Of a stretch of DNA of 64,000 nt, positions 17,933 through 26,575 are shown piece after piece. The notes under the pieces are model-generated. The model saw only the letters and a list, made by a program, of their open reading frames with translations, was not told the origin of the DNA and made no database searches. Numbering within the stretch: the first letter of the stretch is position 1; each line of letters opens with the position of its first letter. This DNA is from JBCCGG01 sp039029395 (GTDB taxonomy: Bacteria > Pseudomonadota > Alphaproteobacteria > Kiloniellales > JAKSDN01): NCBI GenBank assembly GCA_039029395.1, contig JBCCGG010000003.1:62001-126000 (forward strand), written 5' to 3'. The position numbers were made by a program, and so were the translations under genes.

Positions 17933-17946
17933 TTGATCTGCATCAA
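17933..17946. promoter_or_regulatory. Perfect FNR/FixK/Anr-type box (TTGAT-N4-ATCAA)
   Basis: The sequence TTGATCTGCATCAA exactly matches the consensus half-sites of the FNR/FixK/Anr family and extends to a 7-bp inverted repeat (17931-17948). It lies just after the LysR stop and about 150 bases before the polyamine ABC operon, so it could place that operon under oxygen or energy-state control. Function is inferred from consensus only. Confidence 0.5.
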
Positions 17947-18097
17947 AAATCCTGAACCTTTGGTGAGGAAAATGATGATTTATTCATGATCTCGCCTCGG
18001 TCAGAGTCTCTCCAGTCACGGGATCGAAGTAAGAGGTCAAGAAGACCCTGGCCCGTGGGCGGGGCGCCATGGCGCCAAGGACTGGGAGACAAAGAGC

Positions 18098-19204
18098 GTG
18101 GCGGACACATCCAACACTGCGCCCTCGGCCGTCGAGGTCAGGGCGGTCAAGAAAGCCTTTGGCGCCGGCGCGGCCCAAGTCGTCGCGCTCAAGACCGTAT
18201 CGCTGACCATCGCCGACAACGAGTTCTTCACCCTGCTCGGCCCCTCGGGCTGCGGCAAGACCACGCTCTTGCGCCTGATCGCCGGCTTTGAGCAACCGAC
18301 CGACGGCGAAATCCTGCTGTTCGGCGAGCACCTGGAGGGCCTGCCGCCCAACAAGCGGCCGGTCAACACGGTGTTCCAGCACTACGCCCTCTTCCCCCAC
18401 ATGACGATCGCCGAGAACGTTGCCTTCGGGCTACGGCGGCTCAAGAAATCGGAGGCCGAGGTCAAGGAGCGGGTCCAGCGCATGCTCGAGCTGGTCAAGC
18501 TGGCACACACGGCCGACCGGCGGCCGAACCAGCTGTCCGGCGGCCAGCAGCAGCGCATCGCGCTCGCCCGAGCGCTCGCGCCGGGCCCCAAGGTGCTGCT
18601 GCTCGACGAGCCGCTCTCTGCGCTCGATCTCAAGCTGCGCCAGGCCATGCGCGCCGAGCTGAAGCAGATGCAGCAGGAAACCGGCATCACCTTCGTGTTC
18701 GTGACCCACGATCAGGAGGAGGCACTCACCATGTCCGACCGCATCGCCGTCATGTCGGCCGGCGAGCTGCAGCAGGTCGGCGGCGCGCTCGACATCTACG
18801 AGGCGCCGCGCAACCGCTTCGTGGCCGATTTCATCGGCGAGACCAATCTGCTGGACGTGACGGTCGAAGAGGTGCGCGGCGAGGAAGCGCTCTGCCGTAT
18901 CGGTAGCCACGCAGTCCTGCCCTGCAGCACCGCGGGGCCGGCAACCGCCGGCACCAGCGGCCACGTCTCGATCCGGCCGGAGCGTCTGAGCCTGTCCAAG
19001 CCGAACGGCGACGACGCGATCGTCGGCCAAGTCGAGCGCCTGATCTATTTGGGCACCGACACGCAATACCTGCTGCGCTTGGACGACGGCACGGTGATCA
19101 CCGTGCGCGCCCAAAACGCCCACGACTCGCGGCTTGAGGTGGGCCCGGGCGAGCGGGCGGCGCTCAAGATCGATGCCGGCGCATCGCGCCTCCTGGTCGA
19201 CTGA
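18098..19204 (+). CDS. potA: Polyamine ABC transporter ATP-binding protein
   Basis: The 368-residue protein is the ATPase of a spermidine/putrescine-type importer. Walker A GPSGCGKTT (48-56), Q-loop region VFQHYALFPHMT, signature LSGGQQQR (146-153), Walker B VLLLDEP (166-172) and the switch His in FVFVTHDQEEALT are all intact. The C-terminal 110 residues form a TOBE_2 domain. The GTG start at 18098 follows GGGAGAC by 9 bases. The stop overlaps the next start (TGATG), so it is coupled to the permease genes. Family knowledge supports polyamine transport, but related PotA-like proteins also serve other organic cations or amino-acid derivatives. Confidence 0.92.
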   Translation: MADTSNTAPSAVEVRAVKKAFGAGAAQVVALKTVSLTIADNEFFTLLGPSGCGKTTLLRLIAGFEQPTDGEILLFGEHLEGLPPNKRPVNTVFQHYALFPHMTIAENVAFGLRRLKKSEAEVKERVQRMLELVKLAHTADRRPNQLSGGQQQRIALARALAPGPKVLLLDEPLSALDLKLRQAMRAELKQMQQETGITFVFVTHDQEEALTMSDRIAVMSAGELQQVGGALDIYEAPRNRFVADFIGETNLLDVTVEEVRGEEALCRIGSHAVLPCSTAGPATAGTSGHVSIRPERLSLSKPNGDDAIVGQVERLIYLGTDTQYLLRLDDGTVITVRAQNAHDSRLEVGPGERAALKIDAGASRLLVD

Positions 19205-20133
19205 TGGCGGGCGGCATTCCAGGCGGCGGCGGCGCCGCGTCCAGCACCTTCGGGGCGTACCGCAACCGGCTCCTGATGCCGGCCTGGCTGGCCATCGGAA
19301 TCTTCCTGCTGCTGCCGGTCCTCTTGATGCTGGTCTATTCCTTCCTGACCAAGGACTTTCGCGGCGGCGTGATCTGGGAATTCTCGCTCGCCGCCTACGA
19401 CCAGTTCATCTTCGACCGGGGCCTGTTCGGCGACGAGGCGCCTAAGATCGAGTGGATCTATATCCAGATCTTCCTGCGCTCGATCTGGCAGGCGCTTTTG
19501 GCGACCCTGCTGTGTCTGGTGATCGGCTTCCCGACCGCCTACTTCATCGCGACCCGGGCGGAAAAGTCCCGCTTCGTCTGGCTGTTCCTGATCACCGTGC
19601 CCTATTGGGTCAACCTGTTGATCCGCACGGTCTCCATGAAGTTCCTGATTCGCGATACCGGGCCGCTCAACGAGTGGCTGATCTCCAGCGGGCTGATCGC
19701 CACGCCGATCCACATGGTCAACACCAACTTCGCAGTGCAGCTCGGTCTCTTTTACTCTTACCTGCCCTTTATGGTGCTGCCCATCTACGCCTCGGTGGAG
19801 CGCTACAACTTCGCGCTTTCCGAGGCCGCGGCGGACCTCTACGCAGACCGCTGGACGACCCTGCGCCACGTCATCCTGCCGTCGGTGGCCCCTGGGGTGA
19901 TCGCCGGCTGCATCCTGGTCTTCGTGCCCAGCCTGGGCGCCTTCCTGGCGCCCGACCTCCTGGGCGGCGCCAAGAACTTCATGATCGGCTCGCTGATCGA
20001 GGAGCAGTTCAAGGGTAACGCCGGCAACTGGCCCTTCGGGGCGGCGGCCTCGATGATCCTGCTCACCATGGTGCTGATCGTGCTCATGATCTACGCCCGC
20101 CAGCAGGTGCGCAGCGAGCAGGGAGGACGCTAG
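19204..20133 (+). CDS. potB: Polyamine ABC transporter permease (PotB type)
   Basis: The 309-residue inner-membrane protein has six predicted transmembrane segments, the first at about 23-45 (LAIGIFLLLPVLLMLVYSF). The EAA loop that docks on the ATPase is seen as EAAADLYADRWTTLRHVILP near residue 205. It begins within the stop codon of the ATPase gene and is followed two bases later by the second permease, typical potABCD architecture. The N-terminal 20 residues are Gly/Ala-rich and cytoplasmic. Confidence 0.92.
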   Translation: MAGGIPGGGGAASSTFGAYRNRLLMPAWLAIGIFLLLPVLLMLVYSFLTKDFRGGVIWEFSLAAYDQFIFDRGLFGDEAPKIEWIYIQIFLRSIWQALLATLLCLVIGFPTAYFIATRAEKSRFVWLFLITVPYWVNLLIRTVSMKFLIRDTGPLNEWLISSGLIATPIHMVNTNFAVQLGLFYSYLPFMVLPIYASVERYNFALSEAAADLYADRWTTLRHVILPSVAPGVIAGCILVFVPSLGAFLAPDLLGGAKNFMIGSLIEEQFKGNAGNWPFGAAASMILLTMVLIVLMIYARQQVRSEQGGR

Positions 20134-20135
20134 CC

Positions 20136-20954
20136 ATGGCCCGCAAAGCCGTCGACCTGAAGCGCTACCCCGGTTTTATCTGGGTGACGCTGCTGTGCCT
20201 ATTCGTGCTCTACGCGCCGCTGATCATTGTCATGGTCTACAGCTTCAACGATTCCAAATCGATCACCTCCTGGGGCGGCTTCAGCCTGCGCTGGTACGAG
20301 GACGTCTTCTTCGGCCTGGAGTCGGCCAAGTTCAAGGCGGCGGCGTTCAACTCGCTGGTCATTGCTGTCTCGGCGGCCACGGTCTCGACCATGATCGCGA
20401 CCTCGGCGGCGGTGGCCATGATCCGGGGCGGTGTGTTTCGCGGCAAGTCCCTGACCTTCGGCCTGATCAGTTTGCCGATCATGGTGCCCGAGATCGTGAC
20501 CGCCGTGGCAACCTTGATCTTTTTCAGCACGATCGGCTTCACGCGCGGCTATCTGACGATCCTGGTCGCCCACATCGTGTTCTGCATCCCCTTCGCCTAT
20601 TTGCCCATATCGGCACGCCTTCAGGGCATCGAAGGCACTTACGAGCAGGCGGCCATGGATCTCTACGCCAGCCGGGCCCAGGCCTTCTGGCAGATCCTCA
20701 TGCCGCTCATGATGCCCGGCATCATCAGCGGCTTCATGCTCGCCTTCATCATCTCGCTGGACGACTTCATCATCACGAATTTCGTCAAGGGCGCGGGCAT
20801 CGAGACCCTGCCGACGGCGATCTTCGGTTCGGTCAAGCAAGGCATAAAACCCAACATCATGGCGCTCTCCACGCTGATGCTCATGATCTCGATCCTCTTC
20901 GTCACGATCTCCTACTTCGTCGGCAAGATGGGCGCCAGAAACAACAAAAATTGA
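20136..20954 (+). CDS. potC: Polyamine ABC transporter permease (PotC type)
   Basis: The 272-residue second permease subunit has the PotC N-terminus (ILPL-like helix LLCLFVLYAPLIIVMVYSFN) and the characteristic DDFIITNFVKGAG segment near residue 207, where PotC proteins carry a conserved substrate-path motif. The EAA loop is EQAAMDLYASRAQAFWQILM. It follows the PotB-type gene with a GGAGG ribosome binding site inside that gene's end. The next gene, encoding the binding protein, starts 54 bases downstream. Confidence 0.92.
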   Translation: MARKAVDLKRYPGFIWVTLLCLFVLYAPLIIVMVYSFNDSKSITSWGGFSLRWYEDVFFGLESAKFKAAAFNSLVIAVSAATVSTMIATSAAVAMIRGGVFRGKSLTFGLISLPIMVPEIVTAVATLIFFSTIGFTRGYLTILVAHIVFCIPFAYLPISARLQGIEGTYEQAAMDLYASRAQAFWQILMPLMMPGIISGFMLAFIISLDDFIITNFVKGAGIETLPTAIFGSVKQGIKPNIMALSTLMLMISILFVTISYFVGKMGARNNKN

Positions 20955-21008
20955 CCTCAAGGACATGGAAAAGCATTGGACCTCAAGATGGAAAGGGAGT
21001 GAGCGAAA

Positions 21009-22046
21009 ATGAGATTCGGTTTGACATTGGGCGCAACCGCCCTGGCGGCCATGATGATCTCCGGACCGGTATTGGCGCAGGAGAAGCTAACGGTCTACCA
21101 CTGGTTCGAGTACATGCCCCAAGAGCTCCTGGATAAGTTCACCAAGGAGACCGGGATCGAGGTGACCATGGACACCTACGACTCGAACGAAGCCATGCTC
21201 GCCACCTTGAAGGCCGGCGGCTTGGGCAGCTACGACGTCGCCGTGCCGGGCGACTACATGGTCAAGATCATGGCCAACGAAGGCTTGCTGGACACTTACG
21301 AGCACAGCGAGCTCAGTAACTTCGGCAACATCCAGGAGCAGTGGATCGACGTCGAGTTCGATCCAGGGCGCAAGCACTCGATCCCCTATCAATGGGGTTC
21401 GACCAGCTTTGCCGTAAATCGGGACGCCTACGACGGCGACATCAACACGACCGACATCCTGTTCAACCCGCCGGACGAGCTGAAGGGCAAGATCAACATG
21501 CTCGATAGCCAGGGCGAGGTCATGCTGATGGCGTCGCTCCATATGGATATCCCCCAGTGCTCGAACGACCGCGACCAGCTCAAGGCGCTCGACGCCATGC
21601 TCCAAGAGGCCAAACAGCATTGGGCCTCCTTCGGCTCGGACATCGCGAAGGACGTGCTGGTTTCCGGTGACGCCGCCGTCGGTCAGATCTATAACGGCTT
21701 TTCGGCCAAGGCCCGGGAGGAAGGCGCCAACATCGAGTACGCCTACCCGAAAGAGGGCTATGTCATCTGGATGGACAACGTGGTGCTTCTGAAGGATGCG
21801 CCGAACCGGGACGCGGCAATCAAGTTCATGGACTTCCTGCTCGAGCCCGAGAACGCCGCGGCCGTCACGAACTTCGCCCAGTACACCGCCGGCGTGAAGA
21901 ACGTCGGGCCGCTTTTGCAGGAGTCCTTGAAGAACTCGCCGGAAGCCAACCCGCCGGCTGACGCGCCGACCGGAACCTTCATCGAGGTCTGCGACGAGCA
22001 GACTCAGTCCACCTACGACGCCATCTGGACCCGCTTGAAGAAGTAG
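21009..22046 (+). CDS. potD: Periplasmic polyamine-binding protein (PotD/PotF type)
   Basis: A Sec signal peptide (MRFGLTLGATALAAMMISGP, cleavage after VLA) precedes a 320-residue binding protein starting EKLTVYHWFEYMPQELLDKF, the usual PotD/PotF N-terminus. Other landmarks are YDVAVPGDYMVKIMANEGLL and IPYQWGSTSFAVN. It is the ligand-capturing subunit for the ATPase and permeases upstream. Ligand preference among putrescine, spermidine and related compounds depends on a few pocket residues I cannot align here. It closes the four-gene operon; tandem hairpins follow its stop. Confidence 0.92.
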   Translation: MRFGLTLGATALAAMMISGPVLAQEKLTVYHWFEYMPQELLDKFTKETGIEVTMDTYDSNEAMLATLKAGGLGSYDVAVPGDYMVKIMANEGLLDTYEHSELSNFGNIQEQWIDVEFDPGRKHSIPYQWGSTSFAVNRDAYDGDINTTDILFNPPDELKGKINMLDSQGEVMLMASLHMDIPQCSNDRDQLKALDAMLQEAKQHWASFGSDIAKDVLVSGDAAVGQIYNGFSAKAREEGANIEYAYPKEGYVIWMDNVVLLKDAPNRDAAIKFMDFLLEPENAAAVTNFAQYTAGVKNVGPLLQESLKNSPEANPPADAPTGTFIEVCDEQTQSTYDAIWTRLKK

Positions 22047-22062
22047 CGGCACGCGAGGATCT

Positions 22063-22088
22063 CGCGGGGCGGGCTTGACGGCCCCGCG
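22063..22088 (+). terminator. GC-rich hairpin after the polyamine operon
   Basis: CGCGGGGC (22063-22070) pairs perfectly with GCCCCGCG (22081-22088) around a 10-base loop, 17 bases after the potD-type stop. There is no run of T immediately after it, so alone it would be a weak terminator; together with the next hairpin, which has TTTT, it may end or attenuate the operon. Confidence 0.4.
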
Positions 22089-22090
22089 GG

Positions 22091-22130
22091 AGCGCCCCCT
22101 TAATGCGGCGCTTTTAGCCAAAGGGGGCGC
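22091..22130 (+). promoter_or_regulatory. Two mutually exclusive hairpins before the P1 peptidase gene
   Basis: AGCGCC (22091-22096) can pair with GGCGCT (22107-22112), followed by TTT, a small terminator-like hairpin. The same left arm, as GCGCCCCCTT (22092-22101), is also a perfect 10-bp complement of AAGGGGGCGC (22121-22130), which includes the AAGGGGG ribosome binding site of the gene starting at 22134. Only one pairing can form at a time. This is the geometry of an attenuator or translational switch; no known riboswitch class was recognised. Confidence 0.45.
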
Positions 22131-22133
22131 CTG

Positions 22134-23219
22134 ATGAGTGATCCAACGACGACTCTGCCCGACGGCCGCCCGCGCGCTCGCGGCCTCGGGATCGCCTTCG
22201 AGGGCGAGCCCGGCGCTTTCAACGCAATCACCGACGTGCCCGGCGTCGAGGTTGGCGCGGCTACGGTGATTCACGACAAAGGCCCGGCGCGCACCGGCGT
22301 CACGGCGGTTTTCCCGCACGGCAAGGCCGGCGCGCTGGACTCTGTATGGGCCGGCTTGTCGTCCTTTAACGGCAACGGTGAGATGACCGGCTCCCACTGG
22401 ATCGCCGAGGCCGGGCATTTCCTCGGACCGGTCTGCATCACCAACACCCATGGCGTCGGCATGACCCATCACGCCGTGACCCGCTGGCTAACCCGCCACC
22501 CGGCCTATGACGGCGTGGCCGATCCTTGGCTGTTGCCAGTGGTCGCCGAGACCTGCGATGCCTTTCTGAACGACATGAACGGCTTTCACGTCACCGAGGC
22601 GGTGGTCTTCGAAGCCCTGGAGCAGGCGGCCGGCGGCCCGCTGGCCGAGGGCAACGTGGGCGGCGGCACGGGCATGATCTGCTACGAGTTCAAGGGCGGC
22701 ACGGGAACCGCCTCGCGCCAAGTGGCGATCGGCGCTGAGCGCTATCATTTAGGCGCCCTGGTCCAAGCCAACTTCGGGCGGCGCTCCCAGCTCACCGTGC
22801 GCGGCGTGCCGGTCGGCCGCCAGATCACCGAGCACAGCGTGTTTTCAGGGGAGCAAGGCTCGATCATCATCCTGGTTGCAACCGATGCCCCCTTGCTGCC
22901 GATCCAGCTGCAGCGGGTCGCCCGGCGCGCCGGCCTGGGCATGGGCCGCACCGGGACCTCCGGCGGCAACGGTTCGGGCGACATTTTTCTGGCCTTCTCC
23001 ACCGGCATGCCTGTCACCGAGGGGGCGGCCTCGCCGCCGCCACGCCTGAGCTATCTGCCCAACGACGCCCTCGACCCGATCTTCGCGGCAACGGTCGAGG
23101 CGGTCGAAGAGGCGATTCTCAACGCCCTGGTCGCGGCCGAGACCATGACCGGCCTCAAGGGCGCTAAGGTTCACGCTCTTGACCACGGCCGCCTGCGGCA
23201 GCTGCTCGGTTTGGCTTAA
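22134..23219 (+). CDS. P1 (DmpA/BapA-type) N-terminal-nucleophile aminopeptidase
   Basis: P1-family enzymes are self-cleaving Ntn hydrolases acting as L-aminopeptidase/D-esterases or beta-peptidases. The N-terminal half contains RARGLGIAFEGEPGAFNAIT DVPGVEVG in family style, then GNVGGGTGMICYEFKGG and ASRQV. The autocleavage site is GGNG|SGDIFLAFST with the nucleophile at about Ser281, so the 361-residue precursor would give chains of about 280 and 81 residues. No signal peptide is present, so it is cytoplasmic. It sits 87 bases downstream of the polyamine-binding protein on the same strand behind regulatory hairpins. It could process imported amides or short peptides (inference). Confidence 0.9.
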   Translation: MSDPTTTLPDGRPRARGLGIAFEGEPGAFNAITDVPGVEVGAATVIHDKGPARTGVTAVFPHGKAGALDSVWAGLSSFNGNGEMTGSHWIAEAGHFLGPVCITNTHGVGMTHHAVTRWLTRHPAYDGVADPWLLPVVAETCDAFLNDMNGFHVTEAVVFEALEQAAGGPLAEGNVGGGTGMICYEFKGGTGTASRQVAIGAERYHLGALVQANFGRRSQLTVRGVPVGRQITEHSVFSGEQGSIIILVATDAPLLPIQLQRVARRAGLGMGRTGTSGGNGSGDIFLAFSTGMPVTEGAASPPPRLSYLPNDALDPIFAATVEAVEEAILNALVAAETMTGLKGAKVHALDHGRLRQLLGLA

Positions 23220-25084
23220 GCGATCAGATCGTCGGGAAAGGCGTAGAAACCAACGCCCTCTAAGGTGAATCCGGCCAAGTCCTCGACCACATCGACCTCG
23301 TCGATGTCTGTCGAGAAGAAGTGCCCACCGGCGCCCTGATTGAAGAATCGGAAGACCGGCACCGAACCCTCGACTTGCTCTTCGAAGGCCTGAAAGCCAG
23401 TGCCCTCGAAGATAAAGGTATCGATCGCCATGACCGCATCCCGCTCGCCCGGGTCGGTGGTGAAGAAATGCCCGCCGGCGACCGTGTTGAAAAAGCGGAA
23501 GACGTCGCTCGCGCCCTCGACCGGAAGCGTCGCCTCGATTGCCCGGTAGCCGACGCCCTCGAAGATGAAGTTCTCCAGCGCCATGACCGCATCCCGCTCG
23601 TCCGGATCGGTCGTGAAAAAGTGGCCGCCGGCCCCCGTATTGAAGAAACGGAAGACATCGCTTGCCTGGCCCGGGTCGATCGGCGACGGCGTGGTGGCCA
23701 GTTGGGCGGTCTCCAGCACCGCGTCCTGAAAGGCCAGCAGCTCCACGTCGTTCAGCACATCGCGCCCATCCGGCCCCAGCACCACGACCCGGCCGTCGGC
23801 CAGAAGGGAGACATTGGACGCGCTTGTCGCGCCGGTGAAGTTCGCCGTGTCCAGGCCCGCGCCGCCATCCAGGATGTCGTTGCCGGCAAGGCCGGTCAGA
23901 CTGTCGTCGCCGCCCAGGGCAAGCAAGGTCTCCCCCAGGGGCGTCCCGACGAGGACGTCCGGCCCCTCGGTGCCGAGCTCCTCCCCGGGCTCTTGACCCA
24001 CGTTGACCGTCAGGAAGCGGGTACCGGTCTCGAGCTGAGCGCCCGCCGGATTGGAGACCACAAGCATCACTTGGCTCGGGTCGGCCTGGGCCGGCAAGGG
24101 CATGTTCACCATCAGCTGGGTCTGGCCCGGCTGAAACAGCACCCGCTGGGCGTCGCCGAGCACCGTGCCCGATGCATCCTCCAGCGCCACCGTCGCGCCC
24201 AGGGTGAAGAACACTTCCGGCGAGGAGAGCGCCAGGACCGCGCTCACCTGGTTGCCGGTCACGCCGACGCTGGCGACCGTCAGAGTCGGCTCGGGCACCA
24301 GGGTGAAGGGATCGACGAACGGCAGGTCGTCTGGGATCGAGACGTCGAGGCCCAGGTCGGCAAAGACCAGCAGCGTTAACGCCTCCACTTCATAGCGGTC
24401 GCTGGCGAACTGGCCGGTGCCGTTGAGCAGGGAGCCGAAAAGATCAGGTCCGACTCCGTCGTCATCGCCGAAATGGTAGATGTTCTGGGTGTCGCTTAGC
24501 GAGGTCAGCGGCAGGGGGCCGCCATAGGCCTCCACGGTCAAGGGCCCGTTGAAGAAGGCTTGCTGGCCGACCACGGTGACGAATTCGTCGTAATTGGAGA
24601 TCAGATCGTTCGGGATCTGGAAGGTTAGGTCGTCGATGAATCCGTTGATTCCGAGGGTGTGAGAAAACTCGTGGGAGAGCAAGCCGATTCCGTCGAGGAA
24701 CCCCGCGGGCGGACCATCGCTCCGATCGAAGGGAGTCGGGTCGAGCCAGAGCTCATTGAGGAGAAAATCCGGGTCGATCGTGATCAGCGCGTCGGGGCCC
24801 GGGCCTGTGGCGTCGAAGCCGGATCGCAGCTCGAGGGCGACGGTGGATTCCGCGATGTTGGTGCCGTTTTCTTGGCGCACGATCGGGTTGGTCGCGGCAC
24901 CGCCTTCCGCCGTGCCCACGAAGGTGTTGTCAATGGTCAGCTCGACCTCGACCGATCCCAGGCCGCTGATGAACTCGCCCCACTCTAGGAGGCTGGCCGT
25001 CATGTTTTCGATCAGCAGGGCTTCGGTGGCGCCGGAGATCAAGTCGTTGGCGTCAACCACCGTAATGGTAAAGGCGAAGCTCAC
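23216..25084 (-). CDS. RTX-type exported protein with HExxH motif and three DUF5648-like repeats
   Basis: The 622-residue protein starts at a GTG with GGAAGGGAG upstream. No Sec signal is visible, but the RTX block GGDDSLTGLAGNDILDGGAG (391-410) is typical of type I secretion. The N-terminal domain contains LLSHEFSHTLG (HExxH at 138-142) as in zinc endopeptidases, but the usual third ligand position (HExxHxxGxxH/D) is a Gly. The C-terminus has three repeats of about 40 residues (476-515, 527-566, 577-616), each with FRFFN-x-x-AGGHFF-x-TD and FEGVGF-like ends, matching the DUF5648 repeat type that I recall in secreted adhesins or hydrolases. Its stop shares TTAA with the converging peptidase gene. 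No type I secretion genes are in the window. Confidence 0.75.
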   Translation of the reverse strand: MSFAFTITVVDANDLISGATEALLIENMTASLLEWGEFISGLGSVEVELTIDNTFVGTAEGGAATNPIVRQENGTNIAESTVALELRSGFDATGPGPDALITIDPDFLLNELWLDPTPFDRSDGPPAGFLDGIGLLSHEFSHTLGINGFIDDLTFQIPNDLISNYDEFVTVVGQQAFFNGPLTVEAYGGPLPLTSLSDTQNIYHFGDDDGVGPDLFGSLLNGTGQFASDRYEVEALTLLVFADLGLDVSIPDDLPFVDPFTLVPEPTLTVASVGVTGNQVSAVLALSSPEVFFTLGATVALEDASGTVLGDAQRVLFQPGQTQLMVNMPLPAQADPSQVMLVVSNPAGAQLETGTRFLTVNVGQEPGEELGTEGPDVLVGTPLGETLLALGGDDSLTGLAGNDILDGGAGLDTANFTGATSASNVSLLADGRVVVLGPDGRDVLNDVELLAFQDAVLETAQLATTPSPIDPGQASDVFRFFNTGAGGHFFTTDPDERDAVMALENFIFEGVGYRAIEATLPVEGASDVFRFFNTVAGGHFFTTDPGERDAVMAIDTFIFEGTGFQAFEEQVEGSVPVFRFFNQGAGGHFFSTDIDEVDVVEDLAGFTLEGVGFYAFPDDLIA

Positions 25085-25190
25085 GCTGGCGGCTCCCTTC
25101 CTGGTTCGAGTTGTCCTCTCCTGGCGCCGCCCGTCGCAACGCTCGACGCCCTATAGCATAGACGGTCACTTTCAACCACTAACAGATCGT

Positions 25191-26357
25191 TCATGTGGCG
25201 AGCCGCTCGATCAGCCGGCCCATGAAGGCTTCGCAGGCGGCGACTTGGGATAGCTCGATCCACTCGTTCGGCTTGTGGGCCTGGGCGATGTGTCCGGGCC
25301 CGCAAACCACCGTTGGCACGCCGAGCTGCCCTTGAAACAAGCCACCCTCGGTGCCGAATGTGATTTTCTTGTGGTCGTTGGCCCCGACCAGGGATTTGAC
25401 GAAGGTGACGACCTCTTCGCCCGGCCCGGTGTCGAGCCCTGGGTAGCCGGAGAGCGCTTCGAACGCGAAGCCGCTTGCCGGATCGACCGCCTGCATCTCG
25501 GGCTCCAACGTGTTCCGGGCGTAGGCGGTGATCTCTTCGATCAGCGGCTCGGGATCCTGGTCCGGCAGATTGCGGATCTCGAAGTCGAAGAAGCAGTCCT
25601 TGGGCACGATGTTGAGCGCCGTGCCGCCCTGGACCAGGCCGCTGTGCAGCGTGGTGTGGGCGACCTCGTACTCGGCCTCGAAAGGCCCCTCGGCGGCCAG
25701 GCGCTTGGCCAGCTGGCGAATGAAGACGATCAGCTCGGCCGCGTAGTCCACCGCGTTGACCCCCGCTGGCGCCAAGGACGAGTGGCATTCCAGGCCGCGC
25801 ACCCGGACCCGAAAGGCGCGCTTGCCTTTATGGCCGATCACCACCTTCATCCCGGTCGGCTCGCCGATCACGCACATTGCCGGACGAATCGGCAGGCCGG
25901 CCATCATCTCGAGCAGACGGCGCACGCCGACGCAGCCGATCTCCTCGTCATAGGAGATTGCGAGATGAATCGGCGTCTTGAGGTCGGACGCCGCCATCTC
26001 GGGCACGAAAGCCAGCGCGGCGGCGATGAAGCTCTTCATGTCCGCCGTGCCCCGGCCATAGAGCTTGCCGTCTCGTTCGAGAACGTCGAAGGGATCGCTG
26101 TCCCAGGCTTGGCCGGTCACCGGCACCACATCGCTGTGGCCCGAGAGCATGACTCCGGGCCGGTCCTCTGGGCCGATAGTGGCATAGAGGTTCGCCTTGC
26201 TGCGCTCCTCGTTGTGGACCAGCTGGCTCTCGATGCCGTGACTGGCCAGGAACTCGCGCACGAAATCGATCAGCGCCAGGTTCGACTTGACGCTGGTCGT
26301 GTCGAAGGCGATGAGGCGTCGGATCAGCTCCAGACTCTTGGGCGCGGCAGGGGACAT
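25191..26357 (-). CDS. argE: M20 deacylase, acetylornithine deacetylase type
   Basis: M20 zinc enzymes remove acyl groups from amino acids. Metal and catalytic residues are present: His74 and Asp76 in LSGHSDVVP, bridging Asp106 in GRGTADMKSF, catalytic Glu138 and ligand Glu139 in SYDEEIGCVG, and IGEPTG (164-169). The dimerisation (lid) domain is also present, and the final ligand His is in CGPGHIAQAHKPNEW. The sequence reads like ArgE (N-acetylornithine to ornithine), but M20 paralogues with other acyl-amino-acid substrates look similar, and no other arg genes are nearby. I chose the ATG at 26357 over an upstream TTG at 26417, which would add 20 residues of atypical sequence. Confidence 0.85.
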   Translation of the reverse strand: MSPAAPKSLELIRRLIAFDTTSVKSNLALIDFVREFLASHGIESQLVHNEERSKANLYATIGPEDRPGVMLSGHSDVVPVTGQAWDSDPFDVLERDGKLYGRGTADMKSFIAAALAFVPEMAASDLKTPIHLAISYDEEIGCVGVRRLLEMMAGLPIRPAMCVIGEPTGMKVVIGHKGKRAFRVRVRGLECHSSLAPAGVNAVDYAAELIVFIRQLAKRLAAEGPFEAEYEVAHTTLHSGLVQGGTALNIVPKDCFFDFEIRNLPDQDPEPLIEEITAYARNTLEPEMQAVDPASGFAFEALSGYPGLDTGPGEEVVTFVKSLVGANDHKKITFGTEGGLFQGQLGVPTVVCGPGHIAQAHKPNEWIELSQVAACEAFMGRLIERLAT

Positions 26358-26479
26358 GGCACGAAGGAATCGACTCGTCAGGGCAACTTGCTTAGCAGCT
26401 TTCGGCAGCGAACCCAACCAAGGCCCGTCGCCCGCGGAAGACTTGGCAGAAAAGGGTTAAGAAAACTTACCAAGGACAG

Positions 26480-26495
26480 TGTGACGGCGATCACG
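26480..26495. promoter_or_regulatory. CRP-like palindrome (TGTGA-N6-TCACG)
   Basis: TGTGACGGCGATCACG differs by one base from the CRP consensus TGTGA-N6-TCACA. It lies in the divergent intergenic region between the M20 deacylase (123 bases from its start) and a small gene (81 bases from its start), so it could serve either. Consensus match only. Confidence 0.3.
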
Positions 26496-26575
26496 ATCCG
26501 CTGCCCGCGCAGCCGGCTATAACCTTGTAGAACGCCGGCCGCGACTTGGCCGGCGCAGCGAACAGGAGACCGATC

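Noticed and set aside
21087..22472. Minus-strand frame of 461 codons across the polyamine-binding protein and peptidase start
   Set aside because: It spans two well-supported genes and the regulatory spacer and has no recognisable domain or ribosome binding site.
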